From contig JAOZHK010000001.1 in NCBI GenBank assembly GCA_026014905.1, positions 1-44,817 of the forward strand: a DNA stretch of 44,817 nucleotides, given 5' to 3'. Each line of letters begins with the position of its first letter. Within the stretch, counting starts at the first letter, position 1. A model generated the notes under the pieces. It was not told where the DNA came from and made no database searches. It worked only from the letters and a program-made list of their open reading frames with translations. The stretch is from Candidatus Bathyarchaeota archaeon. GTDB taxonomy: Archaea > Thermoproteota > Bathyarchaeia > RBG-16-48-13 > GCA-020355125. Both the position numbers and the translations under genes were made by a program. Below are positions 1 to 8,502 of the stretch, one piece after another.

Positions 1-827
1 CCAAAAAGTGTTGATGGTAGGATGGGTTCACCAATCATTAAATGGATTACAAGGAGAGAGAGAAACGGTACGAGGTGCACGAGCATGCTCACTTGCACCG
101 TTGTCCTTGAGTATTGTAAGGCTTTCAACCAGAAAAGAAATGGTAGTCCCATTTCGAATAAACCAACATACACTGCGCCTAATAACCCCTGGATATTCCC
201 TGGTACAATGGTTGATGTGAAAAGAAGTGTTAATAACGTATACAATGAGCCAAAACTGAAGTTAAGGAATAATTTAGATGTTTCGTCCCGGCTATCAGTG
301 AGATTATAGATCCAGAAGAGAGCCCAGATAACTGTGGTACTTAACGCAAGCACTACGCCAAGTGGATGGGTGAAGTTCAGCCCAATGATGTTACCTTGAG
401 TTGATATCACTAATACACCTCCTAGACTGATAAAAAGCGCGATAAAGTTGGATAACCGAAATTGTTGCTTGAGAAGTCCCACAGATAAAATCGATAAAAC
501 AATTGCCCAAAGTTGATTAATGGGTTGAGCTTCTTGAGCCGGGAGTAAGAGATACGCGTTGAATAAAATCACGTAATAAAGGAAGGGATTAAGAAATCCC
601 AGTAGTGCAGATCGAAGATAGTCTCTCCAAGAGTAAGTCGATAACAGTGACAATTTGTGTTCAAGTAGGAGTACTAGGAAAAGAACTAGGCTTGAAGTTA
701 GCGAGGAATAAAAAAGGAGATGCAGTGGATTGAGGAATTGCAACGAAAGCTTGAAGGCGGAAGCTACGGTTGCCCAACACAGAATGGTCAACAAGGCGTA
801 CATGTAGGCTTTCCGCTGCGTAGTCAC
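1..827 (-). CDS. EamA/DMT-family membrane transporter, C-terminus cut by window edge
   Basis: Translating the reverse strand gives an open frame of 275 codons with no stop that runs off the left edge. It is very hydrophobic and shows about eight to nine membrane segments separated by short charged loops, in two similar halves, as in drug/metabolite transporters of the EamA type. Recognisable pieces are AQEAQPINQLWAI in the fourth segment region and the second-half block LGVVLALSTTVIWALFW. The first ATG is at 803. A GTG at 827 and a TTG at 833 lie upstream, and an in-frame TAG lies just before them, so the start is within this short interval. The substrate cannot be told. It is divergent from the PAC4-like gene. 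Confidence 0.8.
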   Translation of the reverse strand, partial: MTTQRKAYMYALLTILCWATVASAFKLSLQFLNPLHLLFYSSLTSSLVLFLVLLLEHKLSLLSTYSWRDYLRSALLGFLNPFLYYVILFNAYLLLPAQEAQPINQLWAIVLSILSVGLLKQQFRLSNFIALFISLGGVLVISTQGNIIGLNFTHPLGVVLALSTTVIWALFWIYNLTDSRDETSKLFLNFSFGSLYTLLTLLFTSTIVPGNIQGLLGAVYVGLFEMGLPFLFWLKALQYSRTTVQVSMLVHLVPFLSLLVIHLMIGEPILPSTLF

Positions 828-968
828 TGACAAACACCAAGAGGTTACGCTATTATCAGCAAATACCGCTAGCTATATGTTTGTGGGTGTGTGTTTATAG
901 TGAAATAACCTCGTTCAATCTTGCATTCTCATATACAGGTCTTATCGTCGCATTATGAGGCATTTCAT

Positions 969-1316
969 ATGAATGTACTAACAAGAAAAATCAGTGAAGG
1001 TGCCCAAATGTTTTCAGTGACGTTGATCGAAATTGAGAATGCGGTATTCGCGTTTTACACTATAGCAGAGAGCCCTAAACTCGGTACCCTAGCAATAGCC
1101 ATACCTCAACCGAAAGGTGAACCTTCTGTGTCATCTGTGCTTCTTGGAGAGAGGAATAATATCTTAACAAAGATATTAGCAGAGCGCCTTAGCCAGAATT
1201 TTAACAAGATCACTATGGCATCAACGCATTTAGACGAAATCTCTGATACTCAATCAGGAAGAATTCTCTTACAACTAACCCAGCAGATTTGCACTCCAGA
1301 TGCGAAGGCTAACTAG
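969..1316 (+). CDS. Proteasome assembly chaperone 4 (PAC4/PSMG4)-like protein
   Basis: A 115-residue protein. The ATG at 969 is preceded by GAGG at 957-960 with good spacing, so it is preferred to an ATG at 921. The pattern resembles eukaryotic PAC4, recalled from memory: a strand with alternating hydrophobics (FSVTLIEIENAVFAFYTI), then SPKLGTLAIAIPQ, a PSVSSVLLGE segment, LAERLSQNFNK and a closing strand and helix. Human PSMG4 has LRNLAVAM, IPVSTSLLGD and LAQRLARKTNK at the same positions. PAC4 works with PAC3 in building the proteasome alpha ring. The gene lies just before ileS. A proteasome beta gene is in the same window but not adjacent. The homology is read by eye; function in archaea is inference. 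Confidence 0.6.
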   Translation: MNVLTRKISEGAQMFSVTLIEIENAVFAFYTIAESPKLGTLAIAIPQPKGEPSVSSVLLGERNNILTKILAERLSQNFNKITMASTHLDEISDTQSGRILLQLTQQICTPDAKAN

Positions 1317-1380
1317 TTAAGCCTTTCCAAGAAAGAGAGACACATTTTTTAACAACTGTTAACTATCGAGGGTAAGAGCC

Positions 1381-4300
1381 ATGACTATCTATCGAGACGT
1401 ATCTCATTCGATTGATCTTCCCCGAATGGAGCACAAGATTTTACAATTCTGGAAAGACACTCAGGCATTCCAGAAACGAGTTGCCCTGAATGCCGAGAAT
1501 CCACGTTGGTCATTCATCGATGGTCCGATCACTGCCAACAATCCCATGGGCGTTCATCATGCTTGGGGACGAACCTTGAAAGATCTTTACCAGCGATATA
1601 AGGCACTCAATGGATATAATCTTCGATACCAAAATGGATTTGATTGCCAAGGACTCTGGGTTGAAGTCGAAGTAGAGAAAGAACTCGATTTCAAATCCAA
1701 ACGAGACATTGAAAAATATGGAATAGCACGCTTTGTGAATCGCTGTAAAGAACGGGTATTGCGATATGCAGCCACTCAGGTTGAGCAATCGATACGATTA
1801 GGGTATTGGATGAACTGGGATAATCCTCTTTTACTCCGTGAATTGGCTGCACACATAGATAACCCCGAAAAAGTTTTGACGGTGCAAGGCTGCCACGGAT
1901 CAGTATCAGATACCGTTGAACAATTGGTTGGTCATCTCGGCGGGTCTGATCTCGGAGGCTCGTATTTTACTTTTTCAAACGAAAACAATTACACAATTTG
2001 GTCTGTCCTCAAGAAATGTCATGAACGAGGGTGGTTGTATAGGGGACGAGATGTGATGCCTTGGTGTCCTCGTTGCTCCACAGCCCTTTCTCAGCACGAG
2101 ATAGCAACAGAAGGATATCGAGAATTAACGCATCCTGGAGTCACACTTGAGTTTCCCATACGACAACATACCAACGAGAGTCTACTAGTCTGGACCACTA
2201 CTCCATGGACGCTGACATCAAACATTGCTGCTGCGGTGCATCCTGACCTGACATATCTAGGTGTACAGTGGAAGGGCAAGATACTTTATCTTGAAGAACA
2301 CGCTGTCGACCGAATCTTCGATACAACTCCCGTCGTCACAGTTTCGCTGAAAGGCAGCGAGATGGAAAACTGGCAATATATTGGACCCTTTGACGAATTT
2401 CCTGCCGGACAACAAGTCAACGCGGCAGACGCGCATCGAGTTATCTTATGGGATGAAGTGAGTGAGAGTGAAGGAACTGGCATCGTCCATATCGCCCCAG
2501 GATGTGGGAAGGAAGATTTTGAACTGAGTAAGCAACTTAAATTACCTGCGATCGCGCCACTAGATGAGTACGGAGTGTTTCTTCCCGGATTTGACTGGTT
2601 AACGGGTACCCACGTCTACGACTCAGCAGATGCTATTATACACAATTTAAAAGAAAAGAAGCTACTTGTCAACGTGGAAGAATATGCGCATCGCTATCCG
2701 GTCTGTTGGCGATGTAGTAACGAATTAGTCTTTCGTTTAGTGAATGAATGGTTCATCTTTATGGGTCAGAAAATTAACAAACCTCTCAGTGAACTCACTG
2801 AAACTGAGATGACAGAAAACTTACGATATCAAATTATGGCATCAACTCAAAATGTCCAATGGATCCCCCCATATGGCTTACACCAGGAATTGGATTGGCT
2901 CACAAATATGGACGACTGGATGATCTCCAAAAAACGATATTGGGGGCTTGCCTTACCTATCTGGGTATGCCCAGACTGTGATGCCGCAGATGTCATTGGA
3001 AGCCACGATGAACTGAAACAACGAGCAGTACAAGGATGGGACGACTTTGAGGGACATACCCCTCACCGTCCTTGGATCGATGCAGTGAAAATCTCATGTC
3101 CACACTGCGAGGGAATGATGACACGGATAAAAGATGTCGGTAACCCTTGGCTGGATGCAGGGATCGTGGCATTTTCAACCTTAAACTATCGTGAAAATCG
3201 CGCGTTTTGGAAGCAATGGTTTCCAGCGGATCTCATTTGTGAATCACTTCAAGGCCAATTTCGCAACTGGTTCTACTCAATGCTAACAATGAGCACGATC
3301 CTCGAACGCGTTGCACCCTTTACCACGTGTTTAGGCCATGGATTAGTCCTCGCGGAAGATGGACGGGAGATGCATAAATCCTGGGGAAATGCCATTTGGT
3401 TCGATGATGCCGCAGAAACGATGGGCGCCGATGCGATGCGATGGATCTATTGTACGAATAAGGCGGAAAACAACCTCCTTTTTGGCTATGGGCGCGCGGA
3501 TCGCGTTAGAAGAGAATTCATTATTCCTTTATGGAATATCTACAGCTTCTTTATCACATACGCAAACATCGATGCCTGGACACCACGGAACCATTCGACT
3601 ACCGTTTCGATACTTGATCAATGGATTCTCTCCAAACTCAATCTACTTATCCAGGACGTCACAGCCAACCTAGAGCAATACGATGCCTATGTAGCAACAG
3701 CTCATCTCCGGCAATTCATACAAGAGCTCTCCACCTGGTATATCCGACGATCACGTCGAAGATTTTGGAAGAGTGAATCAGACGAAGATAAAAAAGCCGC
3801 TTATACGACATTATATACAACGTTAGAGACTCTAATCAAACTCCTCGCACCATTTACACCCTTCCTTACCGAAGAGATCTACCAAAATCTTGTACGCCAA
3901 ATCGATCCCCTAGCAGCCGAAAGTATACATCACAGCGCGTGGCCAAAAGCTGATCTCCAATTAATTAATCACGAACTCATGCATGACATGGATCTCACGA
4001 TTCAGATAAGCCACCTGGGACGCGCAGCCCGTAACCATGCTCGAATCAAACTGCGTCAACCACTCGCAGAAGCCAAAATTGCTGGACCAGCAACAACGTT
4101 ACAAAGACTTCATCGATCCCGTGAATTGATTCAAGACGAATTAAATGTTAAAAAAATTACTTTCACATCGAATAAGCGTGAATTGATTACTTATCGAATC
4201 CAACTCCTTCCCCAAATACTCGGAAAAAAGCATGGAGCGCTTTTTCCAAAGATTCAGGCCTGCATGGCTGAACAGAATCACAACGATCTCGCTCACCAAT

Positions 4301-4725
4301 TACAGCAAGGACACAATATCACCCTAGTCATTGATGAACAGGAAATATTCGTGTTACCAACAGAAGTTGAAATCGTATCCAATTCGATTGACAACTGGGC
4401 GATTAGCCAGAACGAGGAAATTGTTGTGGGAGTCAACATCCAGCTAACTGAACTCCTTAGACAAGAAGGATTAGCCCGTGACGTTGTCCGCCGCATTCAA
4501 AATCAACGAAAAAATGCTGAGTTTGATATCTCTGATGAAATTACAATTTATTACATAGCAACACCTCTCTTGACCTCTGTTTTCGAGAGATTTCATGCAT
4601 ACATACAATCAGAAACACTTGCAACAGCCCTGATTGAAGGCCCGTTACCATACGATACCTACAATGAAACCTTCAATGTAGGCGACCAACAATTACACAT
4701 AGGATTGAAGATCACTCACCCGTGA
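1381..4725 (+). CDS. ileS: Isoleucyl-tRNA synthetase
   Basis: A 1114-residue class I synthetase that charges tRNA-Ile with isoleucine. The ATP-binding HIGH motif is seen as PMGVHHAWG near residues 55-63, and KMSKS as EMHKSWGN near residue 664. The editing domain contains TTTPWTLTSN. Cys pairs (CPRC, CWRC, CPDC, CPHC) suggest zinc knuckles. The C-terminal part has a tRNA-binding anticodon domain and the extra ALEGPLPYD-like tail domain typical of long IleRS forms. The HHAWG form and the extra segment of about 45 residues near residues 157-200 (LLLRELAAHI to GGSYFTFS) mark a distinct IleRS subgroup that I recall from Chloroflexota-like bacteria, rather than the common archaeal form. It is followed by ferredoxin. 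Confidence 0.93.
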   Translation: MTIYRDVSHSIDLPRMEHKILQFWKDTQAFQKRVALNAENPRWSFIDGPITANNPMGVHHAWGRTLKDLYQRYKALNGYNLRYQNGFDCQGLWVEVEVEKELDFKSKRDIEKYGIARFVNRCKERVLRYAATQVEQSIRLGYWMNWDNPLLLRELAAHIDNPEKVLTVQGCHGSVSDTVEQLVGHLGGSDLGGSYFTFSNENNYTIWSVLKKCHERGWLYRGRDVMPWCPRCSTALSQHEIATEGYRELTHPGVTLEFPIRQHTNESLLVWTTTPWTLTSNIAAAVHPDLTYLGVQWKGKILYLEEHAVDRIFDTTPVVTVSLKGSEMENWQYIGPFDEFPAGQQVNAADAHRVILWDEVSESEGTGIVHIAPGCGKEDFELSKQLKLPAIAPLDEYGVFLPGFDWLTGTHVYDSADAIIHNLKEKKLLVNVEEYAHRYPVCWRCSNELVFRLVNEWFIFMGQKINKPLSELTETEMTENLRYQIMASTQNVQWIPPYGLHQELDWLTNMDDWMISKKRYWGLALPIWVCPDCDAADVIGSHDELKQRAVQGWDDFEGHTPHRPWIDAVKISCPHCEGMMTRIKDVGNPWLDAGIVAFSTLNYRENRAFWKQWFPADLICESLQGQFRNWFYSMLTMSTILERVAPFTTCLGHGLVLAEDGREMHKSWGNAIWFDDAAETMGADAMRWIYCTNKAENNLLFGYGRADRVRREFIIPLWNIYSFFITYANIDAWTPRNHSTTVSILDQWILSKLNLLIQDVTANLEQYDAYVATAHLRQFIQELSTWYIRRSRRRFWKSESDEDKKAAYTTLYTTLETLIKLLAPFTPFLTEEIYQNLVRQIDPLAAESIHHSAWPKADLQLINHELMHDMDLTIQISHLGRAARNHARIKLRQPLAEAKIAGPATTLQRLHRSRELIQDELNVKKITFTSNKRELITYRIQLLPQILGKKHGALFPKIQACMAEQNHNDLAHQLQQGHNITLVIDEQEIFVLPTEVEIVSNSIDNWAISQNEEIVVGVNIQLTELLRQEGLARDVVRRIQNQRKNAEFDISDEITIYYIATPLLTSVFERFHAYIQSETLATALIEGPLPYDTYNETFNVGDQQLHIGLKITHP

Positions 4726-4854
4726 ATCCACAGTTAATAGATAACTGACACCCGAGTTTCCTCAAAACAGCCTCACAAGAACAAAGAGTTTTTATTACGG
4801 CATTAATTTATTACACAAAATTCATTGTTATCCAAGAATCCTGAGGAAAAGAAA

Positions 4855-5046
4855 ATGACCGTGAAAGTCGATCTTGAGAAATGTACTGGCTGTGGTACAT
4901 GTGTGGATACTTGCCCTGTTGGAGTCTTCGAATTAAGCGAAGCTTCAGGTGAAACTAAGGCAAATCCAGTCAATGAAAGTGAATGCATTGTATGCAGAGC
5001 TTGCGAAGTCAGCTGCCCTGAAGAAGCTATCGAAGTAATTGAATAA
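4855..5046 (+). CDS. 2[4Fe-4S] ferredoxin
   Basis: A 63-residue electron carrier. Two cluster motifs are clear: CTGCGTCVDTCP and CIVCRACEVSCP. Each supplies three Cys to one cluster and the fourth, distal Cys to the other. The sequence begins MTVKVDLEKC and ends with an acidic tail (EEAIEVIE), the usual bacterial-type ferredoxin fold. The ATG at 4855 has GAGG at 4843-4846 about eight bases upstream, so the upstream ATG at 4825 is not needed. It stands alone, with a T-rich terminator after it, and likely serves cytosolic oxidoreductases; the partner is not shown by neighbours. Confidence 0.95.
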   Translation: MTVKVDLEKCTGCGTCVDTCPVGVFELSEASGETKANPVNESECIVCRACEVSCPEEAIEVIE

Positions 5047-5078
5047 GAGAACGTGTTTCTCTCCCCCATATCGCAAAA

Positions 5079-5105
5079 TTTTTTCCTCTTTTTTTTCTTC
5101 ATTTT
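5079..5105 (+). terminator. T-rich terminator after the ferredoxin gene
   Basis: Shortly after the ferredoxin stop the plus strand carries T6, T8 and T4 runs separated only by short C-containing gaps. Archaeal transcription commonly ends in such U-rich stretches without a hairpin, often with help from aCPSF1, which is also encoded in this window. Confidence 0.6.
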
Positions 5106-5139
5106 AGATCTGGAATAACGATAATAGAATCAGTGCTTG

Positions 5140-5149
5140 TGCGCGCGTA
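5140..5149. repeat. Intergenic alternating-CG element (TGCGCGCGTA)
   Basis: One of a family of short CG-alternating elements in this window. It lies between the ferredoxin terminator and the small ORF at 5214. Confidence 0.5.
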
Positions 5150-5176
5150 GCTAGTGTGATCAGTGTATGCGAAGCA

Positions 5177-5183
5177 TTATATA
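5177..5183 (+). promoter_or_regulatory. TATA-like box ahead of the 28-codon ORF
   Basis: TTATATA at this place is spaced so that transcription would begin close to the ATG at 5214, giving a leaderless or very short-leader message. This is inference from archaeal promoter geometry. Confidence 0.35.
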
Positions 5184-5213
5184 CTACTTAGCAAGTAATC
5201 GTGGAACCTACCC

Positions 5214-5300
5214 ATGATCGCTTTAGGTATCTGTTTCATTGGATTAATGCTCATATCTGTCTATACATACGCAGTCATTAAGCGACGGGATAACGTGTAG
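5214..5300 (+). CDS. Possible 28-residue single-span membrane peptide
   Basis: An ATG-started frame reads MIALGICFIGLMLISVYTY followed by AVIKRRDNV and a stop. It has one hydrophobic span of about 18 residues and then a positive KRR tail, which would place the C-terminus inside the cytoplasm. A TATA-like TTATATA sits about 33 bases upstream. There is no clear ribosome-binding site, which fits a leaderless message. It is too short to be recognised by family, and chance occurrence cannot be excluded. It occupies an otherwise empty spacer of about 340 bases between ferredoxin and the CTP synthase fragment. Confidence 0.35.
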   Translation: MIALGICFIGLMLISVYTYAVIKRRDNV

Positions 5301-5388
5301 CTTAATGTTTTGTTAGTTGAAGTATTACTACAGATGTCGATAATCCTATTGTCGATAGAAGACACACACGTATGTTGACTCTGTATTC

Positions 5389-6456
5389 GTGATACGCGCG
5401 CGCGTAGCCCGGTGTCGTACTATGCTTTCAAAAGATGTCCAAGACAAAATTGCACTCTTTAGAAGCGTTGAGAATGACGCTGTCTTTGCTTCACCTAACG
5501 TGAAAACAGTTTATCAACTCCCGTTAACTCTGGACCAACAAGGCCTTGGAAACATCATATCGAATAAACTAAACCTTCCTCAAAGAACGCCTGATTGGAG
5601 GCGATGGAATGAGATTGTCGATGAATTTCTCCATTCCACACACAAAATTCACATCGCAGTATGTGGAAAATATGCTAAACTTACCTACAGTTACATCAGT
5701 ATCAATGAAGCCCTGAAAATCGCTGCAGCAGTATGTCATAGCACTGTGCATATTGACTGGATCGAAAGTGAGACGATTGAAAACCAGGGCTCCACAGCTG
5801 CGCTACACCACTATAACGGGATTCTAGTGCCCGGAGGCTTTGGTGAACGAGGAACCGAAGGTAAGATTGCTGCAATCCAATTCGCCCGTGAAAGCAATAT
5901 CCCATTTCTCGGTCTCTGCTTTGGCTTTCAACTCGCGGTAGTGGAATATGCACGTAATGTATGTACAGTAACAGGTGCTAACAGTACAGAAATTAACACT
6001 AATACGCCGCATCCCGTGATCAATCTCTTACCTGAACAAGGAACTGTTACCTATAAAGGGGCTTCTATGCGCTTGGGTGCGTATCCAATACTCGTTACGC
6101 CTCGTACGCTTGCAGCTCAGCTGTATCGAGTCAACACGATTTATGAGCGCCATCGCCATCGATACGAAGTGAACCCTGAATACATTCCCCTTTTCACGGA
6201 AAAAGGTCTCAAATTTAGCGGAAAAACAGAAGATGGGATAAGAATGGAAATCCTCGAATTACCTTATCACTACTTTTTCTTAGCTACTCAATTTCATCCA
6301 GAATTTAAATCTCGACCTGGACGCCCTGATCTCGCGTTTTATGGTTTTATTAAAGCAATTCTTGATCGAAAACTAGGCCAAATAGATCCAACGTTTGATC
6401 ATCAAATACTTGATAGAGCAGAGGCCAGAATGCTTCGAGCTCAACTTGGAGCGTAG
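5389..6456 (+). CDS. pyrG: CTP synthase, C-terminal glutaminase part only (N-terminal synthetase domain missing)
   Basis: A 355-residue frame (GTG 5389, or ATG 5422) matching roughly the last 60% of CTP synthase. It begins at the stretch that in full enzymes reads like IARSERPLS..KIALF (here VARCRTMLSKDVQDKIALF) and runs to the end. The class I amidotransferase site looks intact: oxyanion PGGFGERG, nucleophile Cys in FLGLCFGFQ, ERHRHRYEVN, and His/Glu in QFHPEF. Full-length enzymes are about 530-550 residues; the P-loop synthetase half that makes UTP-phosphate is not upstream in any frame. The frame opens inside an alternating-CG palindrome (5393-5406). It may be a split gene whose other half is elsewhere, a relic, or an assembly join. 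Confidence 0.85.
   Translation: MIRARVARCRTMLSKDVQDKIALFRSVENDAVFASPNVKTVYQLPLTLDQQGLGNIISNKLNLPQRTPDWRRWNEIVDEFLHSTHKIHIAVCGKYAKLTYSYISINEALKIAAAVCHSTVHIDWIESETIENQGSTAALHHYNGILVPGGFGERGTEGKIAAIQFARESNIPFLGLCFGFQLAVVEYARNVCTVTGANSTEINTNTPHPVINLLPEQGTVTYKGASMRLGAYPILVTPRTLAAQLYRVNTIYERHRHRYEVNPEYIPLFTEKGLKFSGKTEDGIRMEILELPYHYFFLATQFHPEFKSRPGRPDLAFYGFIKAILDRKLGQIDPTFDHQILDRAEARMLRAQLGA
5393..5406. repeat. Intergenic alternating-CG palindrome TACGCGCGCGCGTA
   Basis: A perfect 14-base palindrome, identical to the copy at 28899-28912. It lies exactly where homology to CTP synthase starts. Confidence 0.65.
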
Positions 6457-6461
6457 ACCCG

Positions 6462-7172
6462 GTGCCGACTCGACGACTAAGAGATATTTTCTATCGACCC
6501 GTCCATAATCGGACCTTTATGATCTTATCAGCCATCTTAAGCATAGTTTTTTACTTGTTTTATGTGAATATCATCGGCACCGCGTTCCAGCGGTTATTTC
6601 CATCAATGGGACGTATTGGCATTTTTCTAATATTAGTGACCTGTCTTTTAGGAAGTTTCGTGAATATCCCTCTCAAAAAATATTCAACAACACGTCCAAA
6701 ACTAACCATCCGTGAGGTGTCTGCTTTCGGAATTACCTATCCTGTACCAGACATCCGTATGGGACGTTTCGAAACTCTTCTCGCCCTAAATGTAGGAGGC
6801 GCATTAGTTCCCACAGTTACTTCCTTGTATTTGCTAACAAAAATACCACCCGACATGTACCTTAATCTCGGGATAGCTCTAATTGTTGTGACAGCAATCG
6901 TTCGGTTAGTATCACGTCCGATTCAAGGAATGGGCATTATTGTCCCCATCCTCATTCCACCTGCGATCTCATCGTTAGTTGCTCTCGTGTTCGGTGGGGA
7001 TTTTTCTCATATTATCGCATATGTGTCAGGAACACTTGGCACATTACTCGGTGCAGATATTTTAAATCTTAATCGGATTTTAAATCTTGGCGCGCCTATA
7101 ATCAGCATTGGAGGAGCAGGCACGTTTGATGGAGTGTTTTTAGCCGGCGTATTTGGAGTCCTACTTGCTTAA
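6462..7172 (+). CDS. DUF1614 family membrane protein
   Basis: A 236-residue membrane protein starting at GTG, five bases after the pyrG fragment. Hydrophobic spans are seen near residues 18-38, 50-65, 105-125, 130-150, 158-178, and a Gly-rich C-terminus (LGAPIISIGGAGTFDGVFLAG) that is the hallmark of DUF1614. The motif NIPLKKY and the GADILNLNRI segment are also characteristic. The biochemical role of the family is unknown to me. It is probably co-transcribed with the CTP synthase fragment. A perfect inverted repeat covers its stop codon. Confidence 0.8.
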   Translation: MPTRRLRDIFYRPVHNRTFMILSAILSIVFYLFYVNIIGTAFQRLFPSMGRIGIFLILVTCLLGSFVNIPLKKYSTTRPKLTIREVSAFGITYPVPDIRMGRFETLLALNVGGALVPTVTSLYLLTKIPPDMYLNLGIALIVVTAIVRLVSRPIQGMGIIVPILIPPAISSLVALVFGGDFSHIIAYVSGTLGTLLGADILNLNRILNLGAPIISIGGAGTFDGVFLAGVFGVLLA

Positions 7173-7193
7173 CATACCTTAAAATATGTTAAG
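7168..7193 (+). terminator. Perfect 9-bp inverted repeat over the DUF1614 stop codon
   Basis: CTTAACATA, an 8-base loop, then TATGTTAAG. The stem begins two bases before the TAA stop. No T-run follows, so it is not a classical intrinsic terminator; it may stabilise the 3' end or bind a protein. Confidence 0.4.
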
Positions 7194-7214
7194 CTGGAGG
7201 CTAACATACACATC

Positions 7215-7226
7215 TACGTGCGCGCC
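7215..7226. repeat. Intergenic CG-alternating element (TACGTGCGCGCC)
   Basis: A degenerate member of the CG-element family, sitting between the convergent DUF1614 and GH5-type genes. Confidence 0.4.
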
Positions 7227-7229
7227 TCG

Positions 7230-8342
7230 CTATTCATAGTAGTTTACATCGGAAGGCAATGCATCTACGTAAATGTTTCCCTGTGTGTTCAGTGTACGCC
7301 AATCAGTTGTTCCCCAATCACCAATTAGCTGCGGAAAGTCGTCGCCAGGTTGGTAGGACTGTGCACAGTAATCGTAACCATCACGGTTGAGAACGATCAA
7401 GAGATTCTGGAAATGTGTCAAATCGCGGGCATCATAGTTCTGTTGATGGACACCAAATTCGCCACAGAGCACGCGGTCACCCATATCACGCAGCTGTGAG
7501 ATACCATGACTCGCAAGCCAGCTTTGGATTGCGGCTTCGGACGTATCGTTTGGCGTGCCTGCCTGACTTTCCTGCCAATACCAGTAGTAATGGAAATCCC
7601 ACATGTAGCGGTTCAGGGGATCCACAGCACGGACTTGATCGCGATATACTATGCCTGTATGTCCATGCGTCGCGACTTCTGGGAAGGGGATGACGATGTA
7701 ACCTTGAAAGCCAGCTGCTCGCATCCGTTCAATCGCCTTGATACAGCGTTGCATCCAGATGTCACGGTGTTCGGGATATGTATTCGATTGATCATTGGGT
7801 TCATTGCCGAGTTCCAAGATGATGTTACTATAGTCTTTGAGTTCTGTGGCAAGTAACTCCCACATCTCCAGGAATTGACTTTCTGGCATCTGCCATTGCC
7901 AATACATGGCGTCCAAGCCGCCACTCCCTTGATAGAGAGGTTGGGCGTACATGTCAAAGATAATCCACATACCGTTGAGTGCCGCCATCTCCGCATTGTT
8001 TTTCATGCGATTGATGTAGGTAGCACGGATCGTCGATCCGCTTTCCATCAATGGCTCTGTGACGAAGTGTCGTCGGACCAAATTGACATCGTACGCGCGC
8101 ATCTGTTGAAACACCGTCTCTGTTTCCCAAACATTCGGCGATAACTGCCAATTCATGCCTTTCAAATCCCATCCATATAACCGTGGAAGCTCTGCATTTG
8201 GACGGTTCTGTTGCGAATAATCAATCGTCCCTGTGGACGAAATTGCCACTGTTCCTTGAATCATGGTTTGTCCAAACGATACGCTGCAGCCAATAAGAAC
8301 CCCAATCAGAATGCTGACGATTGTATGGAATTTGGCGTTCAT
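7230..8342 (-). CDS. Secreted glycoside hydrolase, GH5-type (cellulase superfamily)
   Basis: A 370-residue protein. The N-terminus has a short positive stretch, a hydrophobic core (IVSILIGVLIGCSVSFG) and a likely cleavage near residue 25, so it should be exported. The rest looks like a TIM-barrel hydrolase: WDLKGMNW, DVNLVRRHF, IIFDMY, then the acid/base Glu in LELGNEPND (near residue 181) and the nucleophile Glu in LCGEFGVH (near 295), the pattern of clan A GH5 enzymes. The substrate is probably a beta-linked polysaccharide, but it cannot be read from the sequence. The ATG at 8342 is chosen over the TTG just before it. It stands alone, convergent with DUF1614. Confidence 0.8.
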   Translation of the reverse strand: MNAKFHTIVSILIGVLIGCSVSFGQTMIQGTVAISSTGTIDYSQQNRPNAELPRLYGWDLKGMNWQLSPNVWETETVFQQMRAYDVNLVRRHFVTEPLMESGSTIRATYINRMKNNAEMAALNGMWIIFDMYAQPLYQGSGGLDAMYWQWQMPESQFLEMWELLATELKDYSNIILELGNEPNDQSNTYPEHRDIWMQRCIKAIERMRAAGFQGYIVIPFPEVATHGHTGIVYRDQVRAVDPLNRYMWDFHYYWYWQESQAGTPNDTSEAAIQSWLASHGISQLRDMGDRVLCGEFGVHQQNYDARDLTHFQNLLIVLNRDGYDYCAQSYQPGDDFPQLIGDWGTTDWRTLNTQGNIYVDALPSDVNYYE

Positions 8343-8502
8343 CAATTAGTTATAACGATGTTATCAGTCAATGAATTTTATGAAGGTGATCTAAAGGATA
8401 GAGATCACAATCAATGATACAAATGCGTTGTTCTATTTCTGAATCACGATCGAAAAAATAGATTTCACTAGCAAACGTGCGCCCGCGAATCCAGTAAACA
8501 AT

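Noticed and set aside
22..309. Plus-strand frames of 70-95 codons at the left edge
   Set aside because: They lie opposite the EamA transporter frame, whose translation has clear membrane spans; the plus frames look random.
5036..5110. Minus-strand 99-codon frame opposite ferredoxin
   Set aside because: Antisense to a clear ferredoxin; Ser/Thr-rich translation without family features.
7086..7093. GGCGCGCC inside the DUF1614 gene
   Set aside because: It is coding (LGAPI) in a conserved motif and lacks the TA flanks of the spacer element.
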